DNA from: Alphaproteobacteria bacterium
GTDB lineage: Bacteria > Pseudomonadota > Alphaproteobacteria > UBA8366 > GCA-2717185
Assembly (NCBI GenBank): GCA_021774435.1
Contig: JAJFJB010000190.1
Span: 1-33,575, forward strand
DNA length: 33,575 bases
Direction of reading: 5' to 3'
The notes below the pieces were generated by a model. That model was not told where the DNA came from and did no database searches. It worked only from the letters and a program-made list of their open reading frames with translations. Positions 10,375 to 17,613 of this stretch are shown here, piece after piece (the first letter of the stretch is position 1; the number at the start of each line of letters is the position of its first letter). A program made the position numbers and the translations under genes.

Positions 10375-10523
10375 TTGTACTTTCTGGGATCCACCCCGAG
10401 CAAAATTTAATCAGTTGTATTAAAAGACCCGGGGTCGATCGACAGGTGTGGCGAGTCAGTACGCGAAAGGTAAAACGGACACCAGCGTCGCAGATCAGTA
10501 GGATTTATTCGGAATGCCCGCGT

Positions 10524-10736
10524 TTACCTCGGCACGCAGGTGCAGCCACATTCGACAACGGAATTGAAGCAGCTTGGAACGAACCCCGGTGCGCAATTAT
10601 CAACGCTCGGGCTACAGCTAAAGAATTCCCATTTGCAATCGCACGTTCCTGCGGCAGATGCCGTTATGCCAACGGCATTCGCTATACTGGAATAAATTTT
10701 ACGTTGTACGGATGGTATTTGTCCTGGAAGTCTCAT
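10524..10736 (-). CDS. Candidate RiPP precursor peptide B (cysteine-rich, cyanobactin-like leader)
   Basis: A 70-aa ORF. It begins MRLPGQIPSVQRKIYSS; L3, P4, V10 and R12 are at the same positions as in precursors A and C. A short Ala/Ser/Gly-rich segment (ANAVGITASAAGT) leads into a core with eight Cys: C-x-C-x6-C-x6-C-x7-C-x6-C-x-C-x-C, ending VPR. GAGGGG lies eight bases before the ATG. The stop of precursor A is 56 bases upstream, so the two may be cotranscribed. It is antisense to a longer plus-strand open frame that lacks a ribosome-binding site. I do not recognise the core; it could be heterocyclised, disulfide-bonded or metal-binding. Confidence 0.75.
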   Translation of the reverse strand: MRLPGQIPSVQRKIYSSIANAVGITASAAGTCDCKWEFFSCSPSVDNCAPGFVPSCFNSVVECGCTCVPR

Positions 10737-10792
10737 TTCGTAATCCCCTCATTTGAGTCGTTAATAAATCAGATCGGTTGTAAATTTCCGGA

Positions 10793-10999
10793 TCAAAGGC
10801 ACTTGATACATTTGCTCATGCCCGCATTGATCAGGCATTGCGTCGGGTTTGATGAAAGCGCGCATTTTGCGAGTGCTGCAGCGCAATCGATAACGCACTC
10901 CCAGTCGGATGATTGCACACCCTGTTTGAGATGCTGCTGAGCACTCGCAATGGGGCCAAAACCGCGGTCGATGGGCGCTTCGTTAATAGGCAGTTTCAT
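10793..10999 (-). CDS. Candidate RiPP precursor peptide A (cysteine-rich, cyanobactin-like leader)
   Basis: A 68-aa ORF 71 bases downstream of the PatG-like protease on the same strand. It begins MKLPINEAPIDRGFG; LP-x4-P-I-x-R aligns residue for residue with precursors B and C and with the cyanobactin leader. The second half has six Cys in a regular array, C-x3-C-x6-C-x8-C-x8-C-x2-C, within an Ala-rich amphipathic-looking sequence ending KCIKCL. The ribosome-binding site AGAGGA is six bases before the ATG. The spaced CxxxC and CxxC pairs could also suggest a helical hairpin held by disulfides, so a secreted peptide is an alternative to a heterocyclised RiPP. Confidence 0.75.
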   Translation of the reverse strand: MKLPINEAPIDRGFGPIASAQQHLKQGVQSSDWECVIDCAAALAKCALSSNPTQCLINAGMSKCIKCL

Positions 11000-11037
11000 A
11001 TCATTCCTCTTAAGTTTGTTAAGGTGGATTGAAAGGT

Positions 11038-11055
11038 GCAGTCGGACGTGACTGC
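11038..11055. repeat. Short inverted repeat between protease and precursor A
   Basis: GCAGTC (11038-11043) and GACTGC (11050-11055) with a six-base loop, just after the protease stop codon. No U tract follows on the minus strand. It could be a partial terminator or RNA-stability element that separates protease from precursor expression, but a six-base stem can arise by chance. Confidence 0.35.
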
Positions 11056-11070
11056 GGTGGGGTCGTTACA

Positions 11071-13104
11071 TCAGTACATGTGCCAGCGGCGAACCTTGCC
11101 GACGGTCACCGGAATTAGATCGCTCACGTCGACGGTGAAGCGAAATACCTCCCGGGCCTGTTCCATACGTTTGCCTGGGTTGAAGAACCGCAGCTTAACG
11201 TCCCAGCAGTCCGATTCCGGACGACCATAGGAACTGCGGCTGACGTCGATACCGTCCAGTTTCATGTCGGCCATAATCGCGGCGTGATAGACGCGTTCGA
11301 CCTGATAGGCGTTCGTAGCGGCGAAATTAAGCGCTCTGTCTTGTGGAAGAACGCCCAGGTTGGAGACCTCGTAATACACGCGCTCCAGGAAGTTCTCGAT
11401 CTCGGCCCGTTTTTCCTGATGCTGTTGCAACGGAACCGCGGCCGTATCCGCGGGTGGCGGCGAGCCGATGGCGGCCTCCACGATCGCATCCGTCGACCAG
11501 CTATACATCCCTCGGGCTTCAGGCCAAAGCACCGGCACGATCGAACCGTTGAAGAGATTTGCCTTCCCCGAGACCCATCCCGGTACGGAGATTCTTTCCA
11601 CGCCTTCGGTCAATTGCGCCTTCAGAAACTGCCGCAGTATTTCATAGGTATTTGCAGCGAACGGCCCCGTCGGTTGAATGACATATAGGGGCGTATCTTC
11701 AAGTGTTATGACCCAGGTGATGGAGGACGCGTGGGATGGATTTTCATCGAGATAAGCAACCATCTCCGCGCGGTCATTCGGATTTTGCATCCCCATCTGT
11801 ATCAACGAGTCTCGTCTTGCCTCGCTTACCAGATCGTAATCCAACATCCCTAAAACGTAGCCAAGAGACGGTGGTGGTGAATTTTCAGCCGCCCCCTCGG
11901 CCGCGCACTCCGCGCATTCGGAGGGCGAAAGCATTGTCGAAGGCGTAAGCGCCGGCGTGGGCGAAAACGGAGCCGGCAACGAAGACGGATTCAGAGTCGT
12001 GGCCGGTGGCTGGCTCGCTACCGGGACCTCCGCTATCGGGCGGGCTTCCTTTGGCTGGGTATCTAAAAGCACCGAACTCGGCGGAACCTGTGGTGGCGCG
12101 TCTGCTACCGGCGCGTCGCCAATTTCGCTGAGTTCAATGGCGGAAACTGGTTCGTTGATCGTCTCTTGTTGATCGATTTGTGTCATGTCCTTCTCGCTTT
12201 CCCTGGTATCAGAAGTTTTTATTTTTCCGTCGTGCAGAAGGCGCAAGGCGCCCTTTAGATTCAGTCTGCCAGCCAACAATTTGTCGGCATTCGACGCCGG
12301 CTGGACTTCGGTGGAGATTGCGCTTTCGAAAATGAGTTGCCGTGCGCGCTCTGGGTCGCACGATCCGCCTAAGGCAAATTGTTCGCTGAGGAGTACCGCG
12401 ACCGCACCTGACACGATCGGTGTTGCGTAGCTCGTACCGCTGCGTTCAACGGTACCGCCGCCAGGTTTCGCGCCGAGGACGGCATCACCATTGGCCAAAA
12501 TGCCAGTTTCGAAATAAGGGCCGCCCCAATTACTGAAATCGAGCGGATTACCAAGTATGTCCATAGCGCCGACAGCGATGACCGAAGGGACCGCTGCTGG
12601 AATGTGCAAACAGGGGCAACCATCGTTGCCCGCCGCGGCAACCACCAACGTGCTGCTGGAGCGACAAAGCTCCAACGCTTGCAGAAGAATGGGGTGCGCC
12701 TCACCCGAGGGCTCCAACTGTCCGGCACTGATATTGATGACGTCGGCGTTATGCTCGATGGCCCGCGTGATCGCACGGGCGAGATCCAGTTGCGAGCAAT
12801 TCCCAATATTCCCATTGGGATCGTCTTCAAAAATTGGAATCACTAAACCGCGGCATTGCGGTGCAAGTCCGTCGACGCCGGATCCCTGCTGGCCGAAGAG
12901 CACACTCGCCACATGAGTCCCGTGTGAACCGGAGGCACCCAGAAATCGTTCGTTTCGCGTAATCGACTCGATAAGGGTTACATCAGCGCCGGCGAAGCAG
13001 TCATGCGAGAGGTCGACCGGGCCGTCCAGCACGGCAATGCAGACGTCTGGGCTCCCAAAAAGACGTTGGCTCCCGATACCGGATATGACGCTGGTTAAAT
13101 CCAT
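11071..13104 (-). CDS. PatA/PatG-like subtilisin-family RiPP maturation protease
   Basis: A 677-aa protein without signal peptide, so cytoplasmic. Residues 1 to about 285 form an S8 subtilase domain: Asp27 (AVLDGPVDL), His61 (GSHGTHVASV), oxyanion Asn160 (AAAGNDG) and Ser225 (SGTSYATP). A Pro/Ser/Thr-rich linker covers about 300-410. The C-terminal region, about 413-677, starts YVLGMLDYDL-x-SEARRDS, a conserved stretch I recognise from the C-terminal part of PatA/PatG cyanobactin proteases. It continues through FLERVYYEVSNLG and ends DLIPVTVGKVRRWHMY. In cyanobactin pathways PatA cuts off the leader and PatG cuts and macrocyclises. Three short ORFs with a cyanobactin-like leader follow on the same strand. 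Which of cleavage or cyclisation occurs here cannot be read. AAGGGA precedes the ATG closely. Confidence 0.88.
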   Translation of the reverse strand: MDLTSVISGIGSQRLFGSPDVCIAVLDGPVDLSHDCFAGADVTLIESITRNERFLGASGSHGTHVASVLFGQQGSGVDGLAPQCRGLVIPIFEDDPNGNIGNCSQLDLARAITRAIEHNADVINISAGQLEPSGEAHPILLQALELCRSSSTLVVAAAGNDGCPCLHIPAAVPSVIAVGAMDILGNPLDFSNWGGPYFETGILANGDAVLGAKPGGGTVERSGTSYATPIVSGAVAVLLSEQFALGGSCDPERARQLIFESAISTEVQPASNADKLLAGRLNLKGALRLLHDGKIKTSDTRESEKDMTQIDQQETINEPVSAIELSEIGDAPVADAPPQVPPSSVLLDTQPKEARPIAEVPVASQPPATTLNPSSLPAPFSPTPALTPSTMLSPSECAECAAEGAAENSPPPSLGYVLGMLDYDLVSEARRDSLIQMGMQNPNDRAEMVAYLDENPSHASSITWVITLEDTPLYVIQPTGPFAANTYEILRQFLKAQLTEGVERISVPGWVSGKANLFNGSIVPVLWPEARGMYSWSTDAIVEAAIGSPPPADTAAVPLQQHQEKRAEIENFLERVYYEVSNLGVLPQDRALNFAATNAYQVERVYHAAIMADMKLDGIDVSRSSYGRPESDCWDVKLRFFNPGKRMEQAREVFRFTVDVSDLIPVTVGKVRRWHMY

Positions 13105-13599
13105 TATTCCCTTAACGCCCCGCGTCGAGATGAAACCTCTTTTAATGGCATTTTTCTCTTTTTCCTTTTATAATAAATTTAAAACTATTTTTAATTGCAC
13201 ATTCTTTTATTGAAACTAATTTGTCTGCACAACATAAGCGAGTCTTTTTTACAAAAAATTAACCATATTCTGCTAAGGCTTTGAAATAAATATGATCGCA
13301 GGCTGAAAAAATCTGGACTCTAAACAAATGCAACACCGGCCTGCTCAACAGCGATTTTTACCGAGCAGAAAATTAATAACCTATTGTAATAAATTATTTT
13401 TTTTAACGGTTATTATAACACCGAAACGTTGTTGCGGCGGACAGATGCGATAATGCCATCGAAATTCTGCATACCGCTATCAACGTAAGACGCCAGACGA
13501 ATCGAAATATACGAATTAGCTGCGACGAGCGGCGTTAGCTAGGCGTAATCGAGCAACGCCTAAACCTTAATTCTACTATTACGTGAAAGGTATTACGCT
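13105..13599. other. AT-rich gene-free stretch upstream of the PatG-like protease
   Basis: About 495 bases without a credible gene. Positions 13140-13420 are strikingly AT-rich with runs of A and T, in contrast with the GC-rich neighbours. It should contain the protease promoter on the minus strand. An inverted repeat TAGGCGT (13540-13546) and ACGCCTA (13556-13562) lies beyond the GMC oxidoreductase stop and may be a weak terminator, though no U tract follows. I found no further leader-type (M-x-LP) small ORF here on either strand. Confidence 0.5.
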
Positions 13600-15216
13600 T
13601 TAATTGCCTCTAAATATGCCGCCCAACACCATATCAGCGACCTTCTCCCCAATCATGATAGAAGGTGCGTTCGTGTTGCCAGAAATTTGGGTCGGCATAA
13701 TCGAGGCGTCGGCGACGCGTAACCCTTCGATACCACGAACCTTGAGCTGATCGTCGACGACCGCCATCGGTTCCGACCCCATTTTACATGTGCCGACGGG
13801 GTGATACGTCGTCTCTCCGACATCTTTAATCCAAGACAATATCTCGTCATCTGTCGTGAGACCCGAACCGGGCGCGATTTCGGTCGTGCCCACGGCCTGC
13901 ATTGCCGGCGCCGTCATTACGGCGCGTGCAATGCGGATAGCACGGATCGTGACCTCGGCATCAGGCGCCGCCGAAAGGAAGTTGAAATTGATAGCGGGCG
14001 CCTGCTTCGGGTCCGGTGAAGTTATGTGGATATGCCCCTTGCTTTCAGGCCGCATAGCGTGCGCGTAACAGGTCACGCCCGATTGCGCCGAGGCCTTGTA
14101 ACCGGGCTCGTATAACAATGGTACCCAGCCAAGCAACCCATCCGGTGCCTCCAGCCCTTCCCGCGTCTTGATGAAGGCGCGCATCGGCGCTGCGGGAATG
14201 CCCATGAACCCTTTCCCCGTAAGCAGATAGCGCAGCGTGGTGCCGATAAGCCGAAGGCCCCTCGCCCGTTCATTGTAGGTTACGCCCGGCTTGCTGATCG
14301 CCCAGCGCGTACGGGGCGCATAGTGGTCGCGCAAATTTTCGCCAACGCCAGGCAGCTCGTGTTTCACGTCTATACCAAGACCCTTGAGCCTTTCAGGCTG
14401 ACCGATGCCGGAAAGTTCTAGAAGCTGAGGTGAGTTGATTGTGCCCGCGCTGATAACGATCTCGCCGGTCACACGCGCCTCACGCGATTGACCACCAACT
14501 GAAAAACGAACGCCGACGCAGCGCTTGCCGTCCAGGATTAGCCCCTCGGTCAACGCATCGGTCTGAATATGCAGGTTCTTGCGATGCTTCACCGGGTCGA
14601 GAAAACAATGCGCGGTGCTCATCCGACGGCCACCGGCAATTGTGGCCTGACTCATCGAAATACCTTCCTGGGCCGCACCGTTATAATCCGAGTTGTGCGG
14701 TATGCCGACCTGACCTGCCGCCTCGATCAACGCATCGAAGAGCGGTCCCTTTTCATCGGGATAAGTGACTCGAAGCGGCCCGTCGCGCCCGCGAAAGGCG
14801 TCATCGCCCCCACCCTCGTAGGTCTCCAGCCGTTTATAGAACGGCAGAACGCCTTCATAGCTCCAGCCCTTGTTGCCCATCTGCGCCCAGCTGTCGAAAT
14901 CCTGCGCCTGCCCGCGCACAAAGACGAGACCGTTGATAGAGCTCGACCCGCCGAGCATCTTTCCGCGCGGTACGTTGAGCTTACGGCCGTTGGTATTGGG
15001 TTCCGGCTCCGCGGCATAGAGCCAATTGGCCGCAGGGTTGTTGACGAGTTTGGCGTAACCGATCGGAAAGCGGGACCAGAAATTGCTAGCCGGACCGGCT
15101 TCCAGCAGAAGCACACGATGCGCCGGGTTCGCAGACAGGCGGTTCGCGACGACAGAGCCGGCCGACCCCGCACCGACGACGATGTAATCATAACTTTGGC
15201 TATCCGCTTCGGACAT
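13600..15216 (-). CDS. GMC-family FAD-dependent oxidoreductase (choline/alcohol dehydrogenase-like)
   Basis: A 538-aa flavoenzyme. The N-terminal dinucleotide-binding motif is YDYIVVGAGSAGSVVANRL with LLLEAGP closing the fold. GMC signatures follow: GKMLGGSSSINGLVFVRG, and GEIVISAGTINSPQLLELSGIG. The C-terminal catalytic segment has TYHPVGTCKMG and NTNAPSIMIGEK, placing His and Asn in the usual positions. The family oxidises primary alcohols, choline or polyethylene glycols; the substrate here is unknown. The start at 15216 has GGAGAGAG upstream, while the frame extending to 15420 adds an unconserved segment. No betaine-pathway genes are adjacent. Confidence 0.92.
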   Translation of the reverse strand: MSEADSQSYDYIVVGAGSAGSVVANRLSANPAHRVLLLEAGPASNFWSRFPIGYAKLVNNPAANWLYAAEPEPNTNGRKLNVPRGKMLGGSSSINGLVFVRGQAQDFDSWAQMGNKGWSYEGVLPFYKRLETYEGGGDDAFRGRDGPLRVTYPDEKGPLFDALIEAAGQVGIPHNSDYNGAAQEGISMSQATIAGGRRMSTAHCFLDPVKHRKNLHIQTDALTEGLILDGKRCVGVRFSVGGQSREARVTGEIVISAGTINSPQLLELSGIGQPERLKGLGIDVKHELPGVGENLRDHYAPRTRWAISKPGVTYNERARGLRLIGTTLRYLLTGKGFMGIPAAPMRAFIKTREGLEAPDGLLGWVPLLYEPGYKASAQSGVTCYAHAMRPESKGHIHITSPDPKQAPAINFNFLSAAPDAEVTIRAIRIARAVMTAPAMQAVGTTEIAPGSGLTTDDEILSWIKDVGETTYHPVGTCKMGSEPMAVVDDQLKVRGIEGLRVADASIMPTQISGNTNAPSIMIGEKVADMVLGGIFRGN

Positions 15217-15534
15217 TGCTCTCTCCACTAAAACTGTCAATGCAACGCTCCCGCGAGAGCGGTCATGGCAAGAGTCTAGGACATGAGACACGTTAGCTCC
15301 ACGGGGCGGAAAAAGTCGGCGCGTGGGCGGCCATAAAGCCTTGCCCCGCGCCGATCCAAAGTTCGAGATACTTTGTTTTCGATGCAAGTTGTGGTATGGT
15401 CGGATTGTCGATATGGACAAAGTTTAGCGTGCTGAAAAGCACAAGCGTAAGGAGTTCGAATAGCAGTCGTTACATTCCGACCGTCAGGTGAATCAACGTC
15501 ATTTCTTATCGGGGAACCAAAGGGAGTGATTACG
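15217..15534. other. Intergenic region between divergent genes
   Basis: About 318 bases between the GMC oxidoreductase start (minus) and the 61-aa ORF (plus). It must hold promoters for both directions, but I find no clear -35/-10 pair, operator or hairpin. Confidence 0.4.
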
Positions 15535-15720
15535 ATGACTTTGTTACAGGAAGCGACACTAGACAGACTTTGGGCGAAATACGAACATCGATTTGGCCAA
15601 CCGCCGCCGATCGATTCAGCAGGCTTCGAGGAAGCCATTGCCGTCCTGAGAAAAGAACTCGCGGCACGAACATCCAAAACGCCTAAATTGGTATCGAGAC
15701 CCTTGGTTTTCGACGCCTGA
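15535..15720 (+). CDS. Small hypothetical protein, 61 aa
   Basis: MTLLQEATLDRLWAKYEHRFG followed by a Pro-rich turn and a charged helix (FEEAIAVLRKELAART). It is predicted mostly helical and soluble, with no signal peptide. AAGGGAG lies eight bases before the ATG at 15535; the in-frame GTG at 15526 overlaps that site and is unlikely. It is 95 bases upstream of the cytidylate-kinase-like gene on the same strand. I do not recognise a family. Confidence 0.6.
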   Translation: MTLLQEATLDRLWAKYEHRFGQPPPIDSAGFEEAIAVLRKELAARTSKTPKLVSRPLVFDA

Positions 15721-15815
15721 ATTTTGGATTTTCGGCTGCCCGCCGGAGACGCGATCGCAGCGTTCGGTGCCTAGCGTTGCCGGCGCCCTTCTCTAGCAGA
15801 GAGGAGAACCTCACC

Positions 15816-16643
15816 ATGACTATTATCGCAATGACCCGTGAAATGGGTACGCTCGGCAAAGATGTTGCGGCGGGCCTGGCGCAAGCGCTTGACCTTACCG
15901 TTATCCATCAGGAACTTGTCGAGCACCATGTCGCGGCGCGCCTACAACTGGGCGAAAGTACAGTGCACCGTTTTCTCGAAGGACGGCCTTCGATGTGGGA
16001 GCGCTGGAAGATCGACTCGGATCGGATGTCCCGCTACACCGCCGACGAAATCCTGCAACTTGCACATGGCGGCAACGTTTTGATCCGAGGTTGGGGTGCC
16101 GCACAATTGCTTCGCGACGTATCGCATGTCTTATGCGTTCGCGTGTGTGCACCGATGTCGCAGCGCGTTTCGGTCATGAAAGAACGGCTAGGCGTGACCG
16201 ATAGCCGGTCGATGCGGGATGAAATCGAGCAAAACGACAATGCACATACTCAAACGATACAGAGGCAATTCGGTGACGATTGGCGCAACCCCGAGAATTA
16301 CGACATTGTCCTCAACTCCGGCTTCGTGGCCGTCGACACCTGTATCGCGCTGATCACGCAGCTTGCCAAAAGCCCAACCTATCAGGAGACGGCAGAGTCG
16401 CGTCGTGCATTGGCGGACAAGGTCATCGAGACGGAAGTCCGCAAGATCTTAGACGGCAGCGCTACGGATACGCCGTTCGGCCCGGGCATCAACATAACCG
16501 TCGAAGGCGGCAAAATCAGACTTGGCGGCGTCGTCGGCGGCCATCGCGAAATCGATGCCTCGCTGAACAAAATTAGACAGATTGAAGGCGTTACCGAGAT
16601 CGAAAACGACATCGCCTTTGTCCCGATCAACTCCGGCGTATAG
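15816..16643 (+). CDS. Cytidylate-kinase-like protein fused to a C-terminal BON domain
   Basis: A 275-aa cytoplasmic protein. Residues 1 to about 195 match the cytidylate-kinase-like P-loop family: IAMTREMGTLGKDVAAGLAQAL is the N-terminal nucleotide-binding stretch, then GGNVLIRGWGAAQLL and HVLCVRVCAP, and an NPENYDIVLNSG motif typical of this group. Residues about 205-272 form a BON domain (LADKVIETEVRKIL ... ITVEGGKIRLGGVVGG ... IEGVTEIENDIAFVP), a module that usually binds membranes or ligands. The ATG at 15816 has GAGGAG upstream. True CMP-kinase activity is doubtful; a regulatory role is possible. Confidence 0.78.
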   Translation: MTIIAMTREMGTLGKDVAAGLAQALDLTVIHQELVEHHVAARLQLGESTVHRFLEGRPSMWERWKIDSDRMSRYTADEILQLAHGGNVLIRGWGAAQLLRDVSHVLCVRVCAPMSQRVSVMKERLGVTDSRSMRDEIEQNDNAHTQTIQRQFGDDWRNPENYDIVLNSGFVAVDTCIALITQLAKSPTYQETAESRRALADKVIETEVRKILDGSATDTPFGPGINITVEGGKIRLGGVVGGHREIDASLNKIRQIEGVTEIENDIAFVPINSGV

Positions 16644-16672
16644 CGATAACGTCAATTGTCCATCCGAGCGCG

Positions 16673-17239
16673 CTACAGGACCTTCTTGCTATAGAGCGCA
16701 GCCTCGCAATTGCAGGTGCCGTTCCAGTCAACACAGACAAATTCACGGTTCTCGCAACGTTCCTTCCAATAGGAAGGAACCCGCGTCCATGGCGCGAAGC
16801 CAAGCCGGTTCATGAGGCCATCGACGCTCGACGCGCTGGGACCGCGCTTGAACGTAATGACAAGCTTATCCGCCCCCATGCCGATGAGTTTGTCATGCAG
16901 GATTTCCAATAGACTTCGCGCGATGCCACGCCGTCGGTGGTCCACCGCGACGGCCACTGTCTCAATAACACCAAGTGCACCGGCTTGATCGGCCTCCTCG
17001 ATCTCGGCGGGAATATCGCCGATCCGGTTCTCCAGATGCTCGCGTAGTGTTCCTGGCGCCAGTAACCGGCCTTGTGCGAATCCGGCAAGCTCATCGTCCC
17101 TCTCGTAACTTAAGAGCATGACGACATTGGGCCGTGCGGCAAGTTGTCCCAGATTCTCAAAATGGTGTTCGCCGGAGATCTCGCCCATCAGCTTGATCAC
17201 CGCGCGGTGCCAATTTGGCGAATAAAGTGCAATCGTCAT
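16673..17239 (-). CDS. GNAT-family N-acetyltransferase
   Basis: A 188-aa enzyme with the GNAT acetyl-CoA-binding core: LGVIETVAVAVDHRRRGIARSLLEILHDKLI contains the R/Q-x-x-G-x-A/G motif (RRRGIA), and an earlier strand reads LLSYERDDELAGFAQGRL. The family transfers acetyl groups to amines or protein N-termini; substrate unknown. The C-terminus (REFVCVDWNGTCNCEAALYS) contains three Cys close together, which is unusual for the fold. I use the ATG at 17239; a TTG nine codons upstream is an alternative. It is convergent with the kinase-like gene, 29 bases apart. Confidence 0.8.
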   Translation of the reverse strand: MTIALYSPNWHRAVIKLMGEISGEHHFENLGQLAARPNVVMLLSYERDDELAGFAQGRLLAPGTLREHLENRIGDIPAEIEEADQAGALGVIETVAVAVDHRRRGIARSLLEILHDKLIGMGADKLVITFKRGPSASSVDGLMNRLGFAPWTRVPSYWKERCENREFVCVDWNGTCNCEAALYSKKVL

Positions 17240-17398
17240 CCGAACCGCCCCGATTGGATTTCTCAAGCAGCAACGGGCGTTTACGCCTCTTACTTTTGCC
17301 GCACTATACCATATCGATCGTAAAATTCACCAACCTCTACACCTGCGCTTTTTTTGAAAGCCGTTCTTTCTCCAGAAGACGCGGATAAAATTCCAGCC

Positions 17399-17427
17399 TT
17401 CCAATATTTTATGTTTCTGTCTATAAT
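17399..17427 (+). promoter_or_regulatory. Possible sigma70-type promoter
   Basis: TATAAT at 17422-17427 with a poor -35 (TTCCAA, 17399-17404) 17 bases upstream. It would start a transcript near 17434 that runs through several hairpins to the stem-loop at 17587-17613. Confidence 0.35.
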
Positions 17428-17498
17428 CAGGGTCTCGCAACGTTGGAGGTCTAGCACCGTTTTACCGCGATGAAACCAGACTAGAGGAGGCTCAGAAA

Positions 17499-17537
17499 AT
17501 GACGCCACCCGACAGTAGCTTGGACATAATCACGTAA
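17499..17537 (+). CDS. Possible 12-aa leader peptide
   Basis: ATG at 17499 encodes MTPPDSSLDIIT and stops at 17537. AGGAGG (17485-17490) lies exactly eight bases upstream, the best-formed ribosome-binding site in this stretch, and has no longer ORF to serve. It could be a translated leader of the hairpin region that follows, or the remnant of a decayed gene. Confidence 0.28.
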   Translation: MTPPDSSLDIIT

Positions 17538-17586
17538 ACAAACTAGGCCCGGTTAAGATCGGGCGGTGCCGAACAGGTACCCGAAA

Positions 17587-17613
17587 AAAAGCCCCGTTGA
17601 AGACGGGGCTTTT
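17587..17613. terminator. Strong stem-loop, bidirectional terminator
   Basis: AGCCCCGT (17590-17597) pairs with ACGGGGCT (17603-17610) over a five-base loop, extended by three A-T pairs. Seven A residues precede and four T residues follow, so read on the minus strand the hairpin is followed by seven U, and on the plus strand by four U. It ends ahead of the TTG-start membrane-protein gene. Confidence 0.75.

Noticed and set aside
10072..10410. A 112-codon plus-strand open frame over precursor C
   Set aside because: It has no plausible ribosome-binding site or recognisable domain and is antisense to a better-supported short ORF.
10335..10940. A 201-codon plus-strand open frame across the precursor region
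   Set aside because: It starts with GTG and has no ribosome-binding site. It lies antisense to precursor B and part of A, which have good sites and a shared leader, so I judged it a shadow.
13540..13562. Inverted repeat as terminator of the GMC oxidoreductase gene
   Set aside because: The seven-base stem has no U tract on the minus strand, so I mention it only within the intergenic entry.
17290..17508. A 72-codon minus-strand ORF in the GNAT-membrane-protein interval
   Set aside because: GTG start without a convincing ribosome-binding site, no recognisable domain, and it overlaps the structured-RNA candidate in antisense. It could be a decayed fragment.
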